From positions 1 to 64,000 of the forward strand of contig NZ_CP014325.1 of assembly GCF_001936255.1 (NCBI RefSeq): a stretch of DNA of 64,000 bases. The letters are read 5' to 3'. The DNA comes from Borrelia anserina Es. Lineage in GTDB: Bacteria; Spirochaetota; Spirochaetia; Borreliales; Borreliaceae. Both the position numbers and the translations under genes were made by a program. Under the pieces are notes generated by a model, which was given only the letters and a program-made list of their open reading frames with translations, was not told the origin of the DNA and searched no databases. Shown in pieces: positions 1 to 9,883 of this stretch (position 1 is its first letter; each line of letters opens with the position of its first letter).

Positions 1-60
1 TTTATTTATTATACTAAAAACAACTAAAATATTTTAGTTGTTTTTAGTATAATAAATAAA
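1..60. repeat. Hairpin telomere of a linear plasmid, read through
   Basis: Bases 1-30 and 31-60 are perfect reverse complements with the axis at 30/31 and no spacer. Borrelia linear plasmids end in covalently closed hairpins, and an assembly that reads around the hairpin gives exactly this structure. A TAGTATA box lies at 45-51, 14 bases from the axis, which matches the conserved telomere-resolvase (ResT) box of Borrelia telomeres. The true plasmid end is therefore the axis, and bases 1-30 are the opposite strand. An internal replicated-telomere junction is the alternative, but nothing lies to the left of it. Confidence 0.9.
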
Positions 61-115
61 AAACTTAACAACTTTGATAGTTTGTTAATGATAAATCTCT
101 ATATCCTAATTCCTA

Positions 116-1177
116 CTAATCGTCAGACTTCTTTATAGAATTTACCTTTACACCAAATTTCTCAAAGCTTTCTGGCATAAGCACAACATCAATACCTGAA
201 TTTAAGGATTTTTTAATTGCATCTACTAAACTAAAATTATTCACAATTGCTCCCATATCATACGCATCTGTAATTATAACACTACAAATATTTAAATTAT
301 GCCTTATAATATTTACAATATCTCTTGACATACTAGTTACATCTCCAGAAATTTTAGGTACAAGTACATGCGCAAGCATAATAAATTTTGCTTCCTTTCC
401 AAAAATAAATGGTACAAAATTATTTATCATCAAAAAATTTTTACTATAAGGCAGTAAAGCTAAATCTTTATGAGTATCAACTTTTGTGCCTCCAAGTCCA
501 GGAAAGTGTTTCACTGCAGCAAAAACACCTTGTCTTTGAATTCCATCGATAAATGCCTCTATCATAAGACCAATATTATAAGATGAATATCCAAAGGTCC
601 TACTACCTAAAGGACTATCGGGGGAAAATTTAGCATCTGCTACAGGTGCCATATTTAAATTGATACCAAGGCGTCTAAGCTGTTTGCCAAGAATTTCTCC
701 AATCTTATATGCAAGTTGAGCATCTCCAGTCTTACCAACAGACTCCATAGCAGGAAATTTATAAACCCCTAACTTCTCATTCTCACCAGTCCTACTAACC
801 AGTCCTCCTTCTTCATCAACAGCAATAAAAATATCAGAACCAAGATATTTCTTTAATTCGCTAATTAATTTTTTGGTTTGTTGAGCATCCTTAAAATTTT
901 CTCTAAATAAAATAATTCCTACTGGGTTTATCTCTTTTAGCTTATCAATCGCATCTTTACTAAGCGATTGTACAGCGGTAGGATTAGAAACATTTCTAAT
1001 ACCAACAAAAAAATAACGTTCCCTCAAAACGTTACTAAAATCAACCCTTCCTAAAAATACATTAATATCTACAAGATCAGACTTATCATTTTCAAAATAA
1101 CTATATTCTATTTCAGGAACAGCCCCTAATAAAACTAAACTATGAAATAAAAGTCTAAATACTAAAAATCTAAACAT
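116..1177 (-). CDS. Glycoside hydrolase family 3 beta-N-acetylhexosaminidase-like protein
   Basis: This 353-residue protein has the GH3 fold signatures: VDEEGG near residue 120, KHFPGLGG followed by the DTH dyad near residue 225, and TDAYDMG near residue 285, which carries the expected nucleophile Asp. The NagZ catalytic set therefore appears present. Family members remove terminal GlcNAc from peptidoglycan fragments or other glycans. A hydrophobic N-terminus (MFRFLVFRLLFHSLVLLGA) suggests export, but no clear lipobox is seen. I chose the ATG at 1177 over a GTG at 1207 because GGAGGGGGGAG precedes it. It overlaps the end of the upstream uridylyltransferase gene by 8 bases, so the two are co-transcribed and probably translationally coupled. 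The exact substrate is not established. Confidence 0.8.
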   Translation of the reverse strand: MFRFLVFRLLFHSLVLLGAVPEIEYSYFENDKSDLVDINVFLGRVDFSNVLRERYFFVGIRNVSNPTAVQSLSKDAIDKLKEINPVGIILFRENFKDAQQTKKLISELKKYLGSDIFIAVDEEGGLVSRTGENEKLGVYKFPAMESVGKTGDAQLAYKIGEILGKQLRRLGINLNMAPVADAKFSPDSPLGSRTFGYSSYNIGLMIEAFIDGIQRQGVFAAVKHFPGLGGTKVDTHKDLALLPYSKNFLMINNFVPFIFGKEAKFIMLAHVLVPKISGDVTSMSRDIVNIIRHNLNICSVIITDAYDMGAIVNNFSLVDAIKKSLNSGIDVVLMPESFEKFGVKVNSIKKSDD

Positions 1178-2624
1178 TCCATCTCCCCCCTCCAAATACC
1201 AAACCACATTTATTCTTTAACACATTACTAAGAGCATTATTCAAATATTTGGAAATATCAGAAAGACTACCTAACAAAAACTTACCATTTATATAATCAC
1301 TCATAATAAGAACATCAACAAACAATTTTGCAGGCAAGAATCTATCGCCTCGATCGACCTCAAAAATCAACGGATTATCTACTATCTTTATAACTTCCCA
1401 AGTTATCTGTTCAATTGCAGTATATTTGCCAAACTCTTTATTCTGTTCAACAACCCTTATAGGCATATTTAATATTATTTCATCGATATGTTTTATCAAA
1501 TATTCTAAATTAAAAAGACCGGTAGCACAATTAAACAAAATCTTGTTCCCACTATACTCAGCTTGTAGTATAATTTCTTTAGAAATTGTACTACCAATAT
1601 CAACACAAGCCAAATGATCATCATCTAAGACTAAAACCCCTCCTTTTGTATCCAATGAGGTTTTAACACTAAATTCAAAGCCAGCAGAATTGTTTGTTAT
1701 AGCCATTATAGCAAGGGCTTTTAAGTTAACAGTAAAACCAATATTATCAACATTACCAATATAAACAAATTTTTTTCCGGAATTATAAAGTTTTAAATAA
1801 ACATCCCTTAGAACTTTAAAATTTTGACCATGACCAGCAGGCAAAGCTAACAGAGTTTTCTTACCATGATTATTATAATTAAAATACTCATATTGACCGT
1901 TGTCTAGTTTTTTATAACAATAAATCAAAGGCTGAATAGCTGTAAAAATATCTTCCTTTTGCAAGCCACAATAATTTAAATCTTTAATCAAGGAATCATC
2001 AAAAATATTATCAAAAAAATTAGAAATCAATTTATAAGTCTTAAAATTTGTCATCTGAAAAATAGAAGGCTTAATAGTTTTACCATAAAGATCACAATAC
2101 TTCTTAGAAAGCATTAAAAGATGTCGTATTTTTAATGCTAAGAATGAAAATCCATAACTACCATCTTTATTAATATATGCAGGTGTTATTCCCTTTGGCA
2201 AATCTCCAAAAGACTCCCTAGCCTCAAGTATTTTATCTTTGCACAAAAAATATAATTCTTCATGAAAATCACTATTTTTCAATATATCAAAATAACTAGT
2301 TGCAGAACCCCCATTTAGAATACCAAATGAAAGATAAGGATAAAGCAATAAGCCTAGTTCTTCTAGCTTATCACCAGTAAAAACATAAAAATCACCTTCT
2401 GATGACAACACAAATCTTGTAAAATCATCAATATATTTCCTTAAATTATATTCAACAAGTTCTTTCTTAAACTTTAATTTAATAGGAGTATCAGCAAGAT
2501 TTAAAATATTACTATGATTCTCATCAGGAAAATTTTTAAAAGACATGTTTAAAGTCTCAAGTTTATGCTTATTAAGCATATCAAGCATTCTTTTCGAAAA
2601 GATCTTATCTATCACTTCACACAT
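1170..2624 (-). CDS. UDP-sugar pyrophosphorylase family protein (UDPGP type)
   Basis: The 484-residue product resembles the eukaryotic-type UTP-glucose-1-phosphate uridylyltransferase / UDP-GlcNAc pyrophosphorylase family, which makes UDP-sugars from UTP and a sugar 1-phosphate. Visible signatures are the nucleotide loop GILNGGSATSYF near residue 105, a PSIFQMTNFKTY segment near 195, the LPAGHGQNF motif near 268, and YIGNVDNIG near 295. The loop reads GGSATS where GGxGTxxG is usual, so the nucleotide-binding glycine is replaced by Ala. The ATG at 2624 is preferred over a GTG at 2645 because GAGG lies 8 bases before it. It is the first gene of a two-gene leftward operon with the GH3 glycosidase and diverges from a phosphohexomutase. 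Glucose versus GlcNAc specificity cannot be told from the sequence. Confidence 0.75.
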   Translation of the reverse strand: MCEVIDKIFSKRMLDMLNKHKLETLNMSFKNFPDENHSNILNLADTPIKLKFKKELVEYNLRKYIDDFTRFVLSSEGDFYVFTGDKLEELGLLLYPYLSFGILNGGSATSYFDILKNSDFHEELYFLCKDKILEARESFGDLPKGITPAYINKDGSYGFSFLALKIRHLLMLSKKYCDLYGKTIKPSIFQMTNFKTYKLISNFFDNIFDDSLIKDLNYCGLQKEDIFTAIQPLIYCYKKLDNGQYEYFNYNNHGKKTLLALPAGHGQNFKVLRDVYLKLYNSGKKFVYIGNVDNIGFTVNLKALAIMAITNNSAGFEFSVKTSLDTKGGVLVLDDDHLACVDIGSTISKEIILQAEYSGNKILFNCATGLFNLEYLIKHIDEIILNMPIRVVEQNKEFGKYTAIEQITWEVIKIVDNPLIFEVDRGDRFLPAKLFVDVLIMSDYINGKFLLGSLSDISKYLNNALSNVLKNKCGLVFGGGRWNV

Positions 2625-2769
2625 ACTAAAAACCTCATCTAACACAAGGTAAACAACAACTAATATTTTAAAGCATCATAAGTAATGATTCTTATAATAG
2701 AATATGTTAATATAATTATGCTACTACAATAAAGAAAAAATATAAACATATAATAATAAAAAGGAAAAT

Positions 2770-4566
2770 ATGCTAAAACACTATGTCTTAAACATGCTAA
2801 ACTTAAAACATGCTATCAATGAAATGATATTTTCACCTTCAGGATTTAGAAAAATATTTGCAAAATCAAAAGATGAAAATTCAACAGATTATGAAATAAA
2901 TGATGATGACAAAATACTAATTGCTCTTATAACCTTTACAATATCAAATTATCTCAAAGACAAACCAAAAGAATATATCAATATAGGACTAGATTCAAGA
3001 GCAACTGGAAATATAATCTCAGAGATAACAATCAAGACACTAATCTTAAATAATGATAATGTCAATTTTTTTGGAATACTCCCAATACCAGAAATCCTAG
3101 CTCACACAAAGATAAGCCAAAATTCAAAAGGATTTATATACATTTCCGCAAGTCATAATCCCAAAGGATATAACGGCATTAAAACAGGCTTAGATGATGG
3201 AGGAGTATTAAATTCAAATGAAATAAAGAAAATAATATCTCAAATCAAAGTCAACATTAAAAATAAAAATCTAATAAATAATCTAATAAAAAAGCTACAA
3301 AATTTTAATACTAATGCTTCGCACTTAAAAACATATGAAACAATTATCACTACACAGAACCAAAACAAACTAAAATCTTATAACTCATATAAATCACTAA
3401 TGCAACAAATAATATATTCAGATAAACATAATCAAAAAAATATTGATATCTTAAAAGAAAATATCAAAAAAGAACCCATAGGAATAATAGGTGAAATGAA
3501 TGGTAGCTCTCGTATTAACTCAATCGATAAAGAGATAATTGAATCTCTGGGAATAAAATCAGAATTTCATAACACTGAAATTGGTATCTTTAAACACGGA
3601 ATGACTCCTGAAGGAACCTCTTTAAATATGTGCAAACAAATACTAGAACAAAAGTTTAAAAAAGACAATGATTTCCAATTAGGATATGTCCCTGATTGTG
3701 ATGGAGATAGAGGCAATTTGGTTACTATTCAGAAACAAGAACAAGCAACTATTATTGCACCACAAAAAATATTTGCACTATCAGTACTCTCAGAACTTAG
3801 CTATCTATACTATATGGATATTAAAGATAACTTGGCCGTCGTAGTTAATGATGCAACCTCACTAAATATTGAAAAAATTGCCTCTTTATTCAACACAAAA
3901 GTTTACAGAGTTGAAGTCGGTGAAGCCAACTTAACTGAAATGGCCGACATTTTACGAAACCAAGGATTAGTAGTAAAAATTTTTGGAGAAGGCTCAAATG
4001 GAGGAAATATTACATACCCCTCAAAAGTAAGAGACCCACTAACAACTGTCCTTAGTATCATAAAACTTCTTAAAATTAAAGATCTTTATAAAATATGGTG
4101 TAAACTTTCCAATAATTCATATAATGAACACTACACTCTAGATGATATATTACAAACAATCAATTTTTATAGCAATGTAGAAGTATCATCAGAAAAAGCT
4201 ATACTCCAAATAAACGTAGACAATCAAGAAATATTAAAAACTAACTATGAAGAACTATTAAAAAAAGAATTCATAAATCACAATAACATATTACACAAAT
4301 TACCAATACATAATTACGAAATTATCAATTATGAAGGTATTACACAAAACATCATCAGAACAGGTGACTCCTCAGGAGGTTTTAAAGTTTTATTTAAAAA
4401 TAATAAATGGGATATAATTGCAACTTTATGGATGCGAGGTTCAAAAACAGAACCAATATTTAGAGTACTAAGTGAAGTCATATCTGAATACAAGGACTTA
4501 CTATATCCTCTCTTAGAGTTTCATAAATCTTTACTACTCTCTGCTAACTCACATTATTCATCTTGA
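2770..4566 (+). CDS. Phosphohexomutase (phosphoglucomutase/phosphomannomutase family)
   Basis: The 598-residue protein shows all four active-site elements of alpha-D-phosphohexomutases: the phosphoserine loop SASHNPKGYNG near residue 128, the metal-binding DCDGDRGN near 316, the sugar-recognition loop GEGSNGGN near 405, and a C-terminal phosphate-binding RGSKTEPIFRV near 557. Family members interconvert hexose 1- and 6-phosphates. It diverges from the UDP-sugar pyrophosphorylase gene, so the pair could convert a hexose 6-phosphate to a UDP-sugar. It starts at ATG with AAGGAA just upstream. The substrate loop GEGSNGG differs from the GEMSG of PMM/PGM and the GEESG of PGM1, so specificity is open. 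Confidence 0.85.
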   Translation: MLKHYVLNMLNLKHAINEMIFSPSGFRKIFAKSKDENSTDYEINDDDKILIALITFTISNYLKDKPKEYINIGLDSRATGNIISEITIKTLILNNDNVNFFGILPIPEILAHTKISQNSKGFIYISASHNPKGYNGIKTGLDDGGVLNSNEIKKIISQIKVNIKNKNLINNLIKKLQNFNTNASHLKTYETIITTQNQNKLKSYNSYKSLMQQIIYSDKHNQKNIDILKENIKKEPIGIIGEMNGSSRINSIDKEIIESLGIKSEFHNTEIGIFKHGMTPEGTSLNMCKQILEQKFKKDNDFQLGYVPDCDGDRGNLVTIQKQEQATIIAPQKIFALSVLSELSYLYYMDIKDNLAVVVNDATSLNIEKIASLFNTKVYRVEVGEANLTEMADILRNQGLVVKIFGEGSNGGNITYPSKVRDPLTTVLSIIKLLKIKDLYKIWCKLSNNSYNEHYTLDDILQTINFYSNVEVSSEKAILQINVDNQEILKTNYEELLKKEFINHNNILHKLPIHNYEIINYEGITQNIIRTGDSSGGFKVLFKNNKWDIIATLWMRGSKTEPIFRVLSEVISEYKDLLYPLLEFHKSLLLSANSHYSS

Positions 4567-4694
4567 CAACAACTTATTAATGAACAAAGATTTGAAAAGA
4601 CCGATACAGACTATAAATATAAACTCAAAAAATAGATTGTATAAATATCTAAGTTAAACTTTTAAATACTAATTAACCTAATTAACAAACAATA

Positions 4695-4711
4695 ACCCCC
4701 ATAAAGGGGGT
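4695..4711. terminator. Hairpin terminator between convergent genes
   Basis: ACCCCC (4695-4700) pairs with GGGGGT (4706-4711) around an ATAAA loop. It lies between the convergent ends of the phosphohexomutase and the next lipoprotein gene, so it could serve both directions. It is one of the few GC-rich hairpins in the window. Confidence 0.6.
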
Positions 4712-4774
4712 ATTAGATTATTATCTCAATTTTAGACCTACGCTTACACTAACTTCCTCTCAATGCATCCTTGC

Positions 4775-5758
4775 CTACTGAGCAATTTTCTTAAATTCAG
4801 CTTCAGCAGTACGATTCAAATTAATAAATTCATCACTACCAAGCTTATCATATAGTAAGTCTAAATTCTTTAACGCAGCCTTTAAAAACTGATCATACAA
4901 AGCTTTCTGTCGATCAAACCGTTTTCTCAACAAAGTCTCTCTTGCAGGATCACCTATTTCTACCTTATCAACAAATACATCAGCTATGTATAGTTGCCGC
5001 ATAACACCTCTCATATGTTTCAAACAATTTTTAATATTAGCAGCACCAAAAGGAGGAGCAACTAGTAAATCATAAAGCTTATATTTAGTGTATGGTTCTA
5101 TGGTTAATCCAGAGTAATCATAGTTATTAACAAGCAGATATAAATGCAACATATATCGAATAGCTCTTTTATCATAAATATCTAGATTAAAAGTATCATA
5201 TATTTTAGAAGCCACCTCTGCAGATTTTTGAATTTCTTTAAATACATCCTTTACCTTTACACTCCGTTCAACAAGATCATTATACGCCTTTGAAGGATCA
5301 TCACAAGCAACTTTTAACACTTTTCTATACCAATTTTCGCTTAACTCTATCTCAAAAAAATATCGTTCAATTGCATCTTTTATATTACTCACAGCATCCT
5401 CTGCTTCAGCTTGTGACTTTAAAACTTCTAAAATACTTCCAGCAACTGTCTTAAGACCGCTCTTACCAAAACTATCTATCAAACTATAAAACTCATCTAA
5501 AGCATACATTTTATAAAATTCTCTATATAAACCATATACACCCGGTATAAAATATTTAAAGTTCATTAACGTATCTTTTAGATATCTTATAGCTATATTT
5601 TCTTCATATTGTAACCCAAAATCCTCATAAACATTTTCATCAGACTTAATCTCTTCAATATCATCCCTTTTGATATCTGCTTCACCTTTATCTTGACATA
5701 AATTACAACTACCTAACAATAAAAGTAATAATAATATTTTAATTTTATCTATCCTCAT
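4775..5758 (-). CDS. Lipoprotein, possibly BTA121-like
   Basis: This 327-residue protein has a short signal peptide with a lipobox (LLLLGSC, Cys18), so it should be lipidated and probably surface exposed. The mature part is helical and acidic at first. Residues after about 50 (ENIAIRYLKDTLMNF... ALDEFYSLIDSFG) resemble those of the lipoprotein at 38320-38919 (RIAVRFLRSAL... DDEFYEFLVVLD), which suggests a shared domain of the BTA121 type described in relapsing-fever Borrelia. That assignment is from pattern only. GAGGAATTAG precedes the ATG. No operon partner is visible: the next plus-strand gene is about 1 kb away. Confidence 0.75.
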   Translation of the reverse strand: MRIDKIKILLLLLLLGSCNLCQDKGEADIKRDDIEEIKSDENVYEDFGLQYEENIAIRYLKDTLMNFKYFIPGVYGLYREFYKMYALDEFYSLIDSFGKSGLKTVAGSILEVLKSQAEAEDAVSNIKDAIERYFFEIELSENWYRKVLKVACDDPSKAYNDLVERSVKVKDVFKEIQKSAEVASKIYDTFNLDIYDKRAIRYMLHLYLLVNNYDYSGLTIEPYTKYKLYDLLVAPPFGAANIKNCLKHMRGVMRQLYIADVFVDKVEIGDPARETLLRKRFDRQKALYDQFLKAALKNLDLLYDKLGSDEFINLNRTAEAEFKKIAQ

Positions 5759-6756
5759 ATCTAATTCCTCTATTAATTCTTTAGCACACTATACACAAAA
5801 ATTTCTTAAGGTTTTATTATATAGTCATAGGACTACATAATGCTATGCAATAATACCGCTACCTTCATAAATACCCTCCCCCTAAATCAGATAATACTCA
5901 AATTAATTACTTCTTATTACCGTAAAAATTTGACTAAAAAATCACGATTCAGACTATTCAATTTACTATCAGCAAGCTTAGCATATAAAATCACCACATA
6001 TAGATTCATTGCATGCTTTTGATTAAAAAAAAACCGTAACCAATTAAGATTACAAACACCATTTTAATAGTAGCCAATTCATAAATATCTCCTCTATTTA
6101 CTTCAAATATAATTAACACATTAAATATTGATAATTAGTTAAAAACTTTTAAATAATACATTGATTATAATCAAATAAATACTAAGTTACAATAATACAG
6201 ATATCCTAACAAATCTCCGACTAATTAAAAGATTTAGAATTTTAATAACCCGACAAACACAAGCAACACTAAAAACTTTTATAGTGCAACCTCACTGATA
6301 TATTTTGATTCTATAATATTTATGTGACATTAATGAACATTATACCCTTAAAAAATGAACACCTCGTAAAAAACCCCTTTAAAAAAAGGGAACATTTACA
6401 ATAATCAATAAAATATTTTGAATAAACGATCTTCCTTTTGAAAAATTAAAGTATTTGGTAATTAATTATTAATTCAAAAGCTATTTATTTCAAGTTATTT
6501 GAAAAAATTTTAAAAGCTTTTTAGGGAACTCACAACACCTGGGAACTAGATATTATATAAAATGAATAAAATAGCTAATTGATATTTAATCCCATTCAAT
6601 TAAGCATCATTAATAATGACCTTACTTTTTCCTTCCACCATATTGATATTTAAACAAAAAAACATATAATATCAAATAACACATAATATCACTTGAGAAA
6701 ATATTACTAAATTATTTAATTAAAATTTGTTAAAGTTAATAAACAAGGAGAATATT
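5759..6756. other. 1-kb AT-rich intergenic region
   Basis: No convincing gene. A 60-codon frame on the plus strand (5840-6022) has no ribosome binding site and skewed composition. On the minus strand around 5.94-6.02 kb a stop-interrupted frame reads AKLADSKLNSLNRDFLVKF, which looks more like a decayed gene than chance, but I cannot assign it. A small hairpin, CCCTTT (6375-6380) with AAAGGG (6385-6390), is the only other structure noted. Confidence 0.4.
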
Positions 6757-7596
6757 GTGAGAAATTATTTCTTTATCAAATCTTTTTTAATAATTTTTTC
6801 TTCAACCTCTTGCAAATCAGACCTTAACGAGAACAAAACAAATCTATTTAATCAAAAAAATCAAGCAAATTGGACACAATCAATACAAAAAGACGATAGA
6901 ATAGAATCACTACAGACAAACATAAAAGACAAACGTCAAGAAAAAGTCCCAACTAAGGAAACACAGATATTAGTAGATTCTTTAAAAACACAGATTCAAA
7001 ATGTCACAGCCTTAATAGAGAAAGACAAAGAAAATATTCAAAAAAATGAACCCGCAGATCAATTTGGAATGAAAAATGGAGCATTTAAAATGATTACAGG
7101 CAATCCTAGCACGAAAGCTTACAACAATCCTGATAGTCAATGTAATAGAAGGCAATTTTATTCATCTATAAATTATGACGAAGAAAAAATTAGACAGCTT
7201 GGAATGATTCTTAATCAAATAACGGCCGATACCACTAACAGAGGACAATTGCATATAGATATTACAAATGCAGGAAGAGCCTATTCCCAATTTTTATTTG
7301 AAAGAGTAATCGATAAAACAAAAGAAGTTCAAGAAAAGTTAAATTTATTGCCCCTTAAAGACTTAAAAAAAATTACAATTAAAATTGATGCAATTATAAA
7401 ACTAAAATTGTTGTGGCAAAACACTGTGGATAACATTATAAATGACTATAATAATGACACAAATGGAATTAAAACCGACAGCCAAAAATTAATTGAACAT
7501 ATAAAAGAAAAATATGGCAAAATACTTAAACAAAAAATTCCTAGAATCGGCATAATAGCTAGTGAAATTAACAAAATTTTAAAAACACTAAAATAA
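6757..7596 (+). CDS. CspA/PFam54-like lipoprotein 1
   Basis: The 279-residue product starts at GTG 6757, set by AAGGAG six bases upstream, and has a signal peptide ending in a weak lipobox (SSTSC, Cys19). The mature protein carries the signature string of the Borrelia PFam54/CspA family: DQFGMKNGAFKM, then RRQFYSSINYDEEKIRQLG, then LPLKDLKKI and a C-terminal NDYNNDTNGI segment. In Lyme Borrelia some members bind complement factor H or C7/C9, others have unknown roles. Function here is not deducible. It is convergent with lipoprotein 2, only 5 bases apart. Confidence 0.8.
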   Translation: MRNYFFIKSFLIIFSSTSCKSDLNENKTNLFNQKNQANWTQSIQKDDRIESLQTNIKDKRQEKVPTKETQILVDSLKTQIQNVTALIEKDKENIQKNEPADQFGMKNGAFKMITGNPSTKAYNNPDSQCNRRQFYSSINYDEEKIRQLGMILNQITADTTNRGQLHIDITNAGRAYSQFLFERVIDKTKEVQEKLNLLPLKDLKKITIKIDAIIKLKLLWQNTVDNIINDYNNDTNGIKTDSQKLIEHIKEKYGKILKQKIPRIGIIASEINKILKTLK

Positions 7597-7601
7597 CAAC
7601 A

Positions 7602-8411
7602 CTAAAGTTTTCTTAAAATGTTTACAATATTTTTACTTATTTGATTAATTTTATATAACTCAACTGTAAGATCAAATCCATAGTTACTAGTTATGTGGGA
7701 TACTATTTTAGTTTTGTCAGTTTTAATATTGTTTTTATCATTAATATAATCGTTGATAAGACCCCCAACAATTCGTCTCCAAATTTTCCTTACCATTTCA
7801 AGTTGATCAAATTTGCTCTTAAGTAATGCTAAGTCATTGAAACTTAAAGACTCAAGTTGATCTTTTTTAGCAATAAGTAGTGAAAATAAGATTTCAAAGT
7901 AATTATAAACATACACTACTGATACATTTGTGATCTTTGTAAGCATATCATTCTTTATATAAGCAGTAGCTGCTGCTACTTGATTAAGAACTGTTCCGAA
8001 CTCTCGAATTGTTTTTTCATCATACTCTAAAGATAAATAAAATCTCCTCCTAAGAGACTTATTAACATCATCACTTGCTTTTTTATTATTTATCTTATTA
8101 TAAAGTATATCAAATGCCTTACTACCATTACCTGTCATACCAAATTGAGTAGCATCCTCGACCCAAGAAGAATTGTTATGTACATCTAATATAGGTTTAA
8201 TATTACGAGCCCTTTCCATTAGGTCATCTATGAAGGCTTTTCTTAATTTTCTTACCGTTTCTAACTCTAAGCTATCAAGAAATTTACGCAAGCCTACTAT
8301 GCCTGTCTCTGGAAATAGTTTAAGGTCTGCTTCGCAATTAGTTAATGTAAATATTAATACAATAATAATATTAGTAATATTAAAAGACGTGATAAAAAAA
8401 TAAATTTTCAA
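7602..8411 (-). CDS. CspA/PFam54-like lipoprotein 2
   Basis: A 269-residue protein starting at TTG 8411, with AAGGAG six bases before it. An upstream TTG gives a longer frame but would bury this ribosome binding site inside the gene. The signal peptide ends at TLTNC, a poor but plausible lipobox (Asn at -1, which in spirochetes is tolerated). Family markers are TQFGMTGNGSKAFD, RRRFYLSLEYDEKTIREFG and INDYINDKNNIKTD. It is the only member of the cluster on the minus strand, so one inversion separates it from its neighbours. Its C-terminus differs most in the helix after SFNDLALLK. Confidence 0.78.
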   Translation of the reverse strand: MKIYFFITSFNITNIIIVLIFTLTNCEADLKLFPETGIVGLRKFLDSLELETVRKLRKAFIDDLMERARNIKPILDVHNNSSWVEDATQFGMTGNGSKAFDILYNKINNKKASDDVNKSLRRRFYLSLEYDEKTIREFGTVLNQVAAATAYIKNDMLTKITNVSVVYVYNYFEILFSLLIAKKDQLESLSFNDLALLKSKFDQLEMVRKIWRRIVGGLINDYINDKNNIKTDKTKIVSHITSNYGFDLTVELYKINQISKNIVNILRKL

Positions 8412-8974
8412 AACATTCTCCTTGCTTTTTAAAGACAATAATAAATTAGCTTAAAATCAAAAGGTTGTTGTTTTAAAAGTTTATTTTAAGGTAACCATAT
8501 TAAGATAATCTTCTTAAAACAGTTATCTCAATCCTAAAGAAAAAATAAAAAGATTAAGAGTTTAATAGAAGAAAATAAAAAACTAAACTGACAACATTAA
8601 GCATATATACAACATACAAAAAGATAATAAAATAAAAAATTTCTCAATTTAGTACAAAAGAGATAAACCAATTATTTAATATCATCACATATGTAAAAGT
8701 ATAACACAAAAGAATCACACAAATTAACAATATCTTAAAAATAAATACAATACCTTAATCAAATTTAATATTTATTATAATATAATGAATAAATCATAAT
8801 GCTTGCAAATACGGTCATATTGATATTAAAACCAAATCAATATATAATAATATAATATTTTTTATAATTAATAATTAATTACACAACAAGCATTATTAAA
8901 TAAGTATAAACATATTATCAACGAATCAATATTGTCAAATAAATATGTTTAATCTTAAAAACAAGGAGAGTATT
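8412..8974. other. AT-rich divergent intergenic region
   Basis: It separates the divergent PFam54-like genes 2 and 3 and should carry both promoters. No coding frame is seen. Repeated TATAAT-like hexamers occur around 8775-8850, but base composition is so AT-rich that I cannot choose one. Confidence 0.4.
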
Positions 8975-9805
8975 TTGAAAACTTATTTTCTAACCACATT
9001 TTTTATTTTAACAAGTTTAACTTTTATTGCTTGTAATTCAAATAAGGAATCAGACAGTAGTGATAGCAATACTATCATCAAAAAATTAAAAGACTATCTT
9101 AAAGAAGAAGAAGCAATATTACAAAAACATGCTGATCAAAATTGGATAGAACCTGAAAATCAATATGGCCTATCAGACCATATTGATAAGAATAAACTAT
9201 TTGATGTAATTCAGTATGCCGCTGATAATCAAACATCTATAGCTTACAGCACTCATGATGCTATGTCTCTAAATGCTAGACGAGAAATATACCTAGCCTT
9301 TGAATATGATTCACACAACATCAAAAGCGTATTTAAACAATTTGCTAATAAAATCGCAAGACATATAAAACAAATTGAAATCAGCACGACAAGTAATGAT
9401 ATTGAAAAACTCAATACAAGAATAATAAAGTCTCAGTTAAGCCTTCTCTTAGAATATATTAGAAAATATGCTAAAAATTACTACATAGAAATATTTGGTA
9501 CATTAAATGATAAAAAAGATAAGCTCAATCAGTTAAACCTCAACGATCTAAGAGAACTAGAAGCCAAGTTTGTGACAGTTAGATCAGCAAAGGCAAAAAT
9601 CAAACAAGAGGCAGAAGTAATCAAAAATGAATTCGATAATAATATAGAAATTAACTCCACTTCAAAGCATAGACTTAGAAGTAATGCTAACGCCAATGAA
9701 ATAGCATCTTATCTACAAAACAAACAATCAAAATTTGAAAATAATGCGCAGAAGATAGAAGATACAGTTGCTGACATTAAGAAGATCTTAAACAGGATAA
9801 AGTAA
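8975..9805 (+). CDS. CspA/PFam54-like lipoprotein 3
   Basis: A 276-residue lipoprotein that starts at TTG 8975, six bases after AAGGAG. The ATG at 8945 has no ribosome binding site. The lipobox is TFIAC (Cys20). Family similarity is weaker than in its neighbours: NQYGLSDHIDKNKLFD replaces the usual QYGMK box, and ARREIYLAFEYDSHNIKSVF replaces RRxFYSSLxYDEEKI. The C-terminal third has an insertion (NSTSKHRLRSNANANEI). This is a diverged member and may bind a different ligand. Confidence 0.72.
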   Translation: MKTYFLTTFFILTSLTFIACNSNKESDSSDSNTIIKKLKDYLKEEEAILQKHADQNWIEPENQYGLSDHIDKNKLFDVIQYAADNQTSIAYSTHDAMSLNARREIYLAFEYDSHNIKSVFKQFANKIARHIKQIEISTTSNDIEKLNTRIIKSQLSLLLEYIRKYAKNYYIEIFGTLNDKKDKLNQLNLNDLRELEAKFVTVRSAKAKIKQEAEVIKNEFDNNIEINSTSKHRLRSNANANEIASYLQNKQSKFENNAQKIEDTVADIKKILNRIK

Positions 9806-9849
9806 TATTATTATATACCCATATATAACCATATATATAACCATTTTGT

Positions 9850-9883
9850 AATAAAGAGAAGAACACTGTTTCTTCTCTTTATT
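9850..9883 (+). terminator. Rho-independent terminator after lipoprotein 3
   Basis: A 14-bp perfect stem (9850-9863 with 9870-9883) around a short loop follows the stop codon by 45 bases. Confidence 0.75.

Noticed and set aside
5840-6022. 60-codon plus-strand frame
   Set aside because: No ribosome binding site, composition biased to Leu/Ile/Asn/Thr as in reverse reading of AT-rich DNA, and a stop-broken protein-like frame on the other strand.
8173-8403. Plus-strand frame opposite PFam54-like gene 2
   Set aside because: Shadow of a clear lipoprotein gene on the minus strand.
9820-9845. Short TATATAACC-type direct repeats
   Set aside because: Low-complexity AT repeats over about 25 bases; not distinguishable from base composition.
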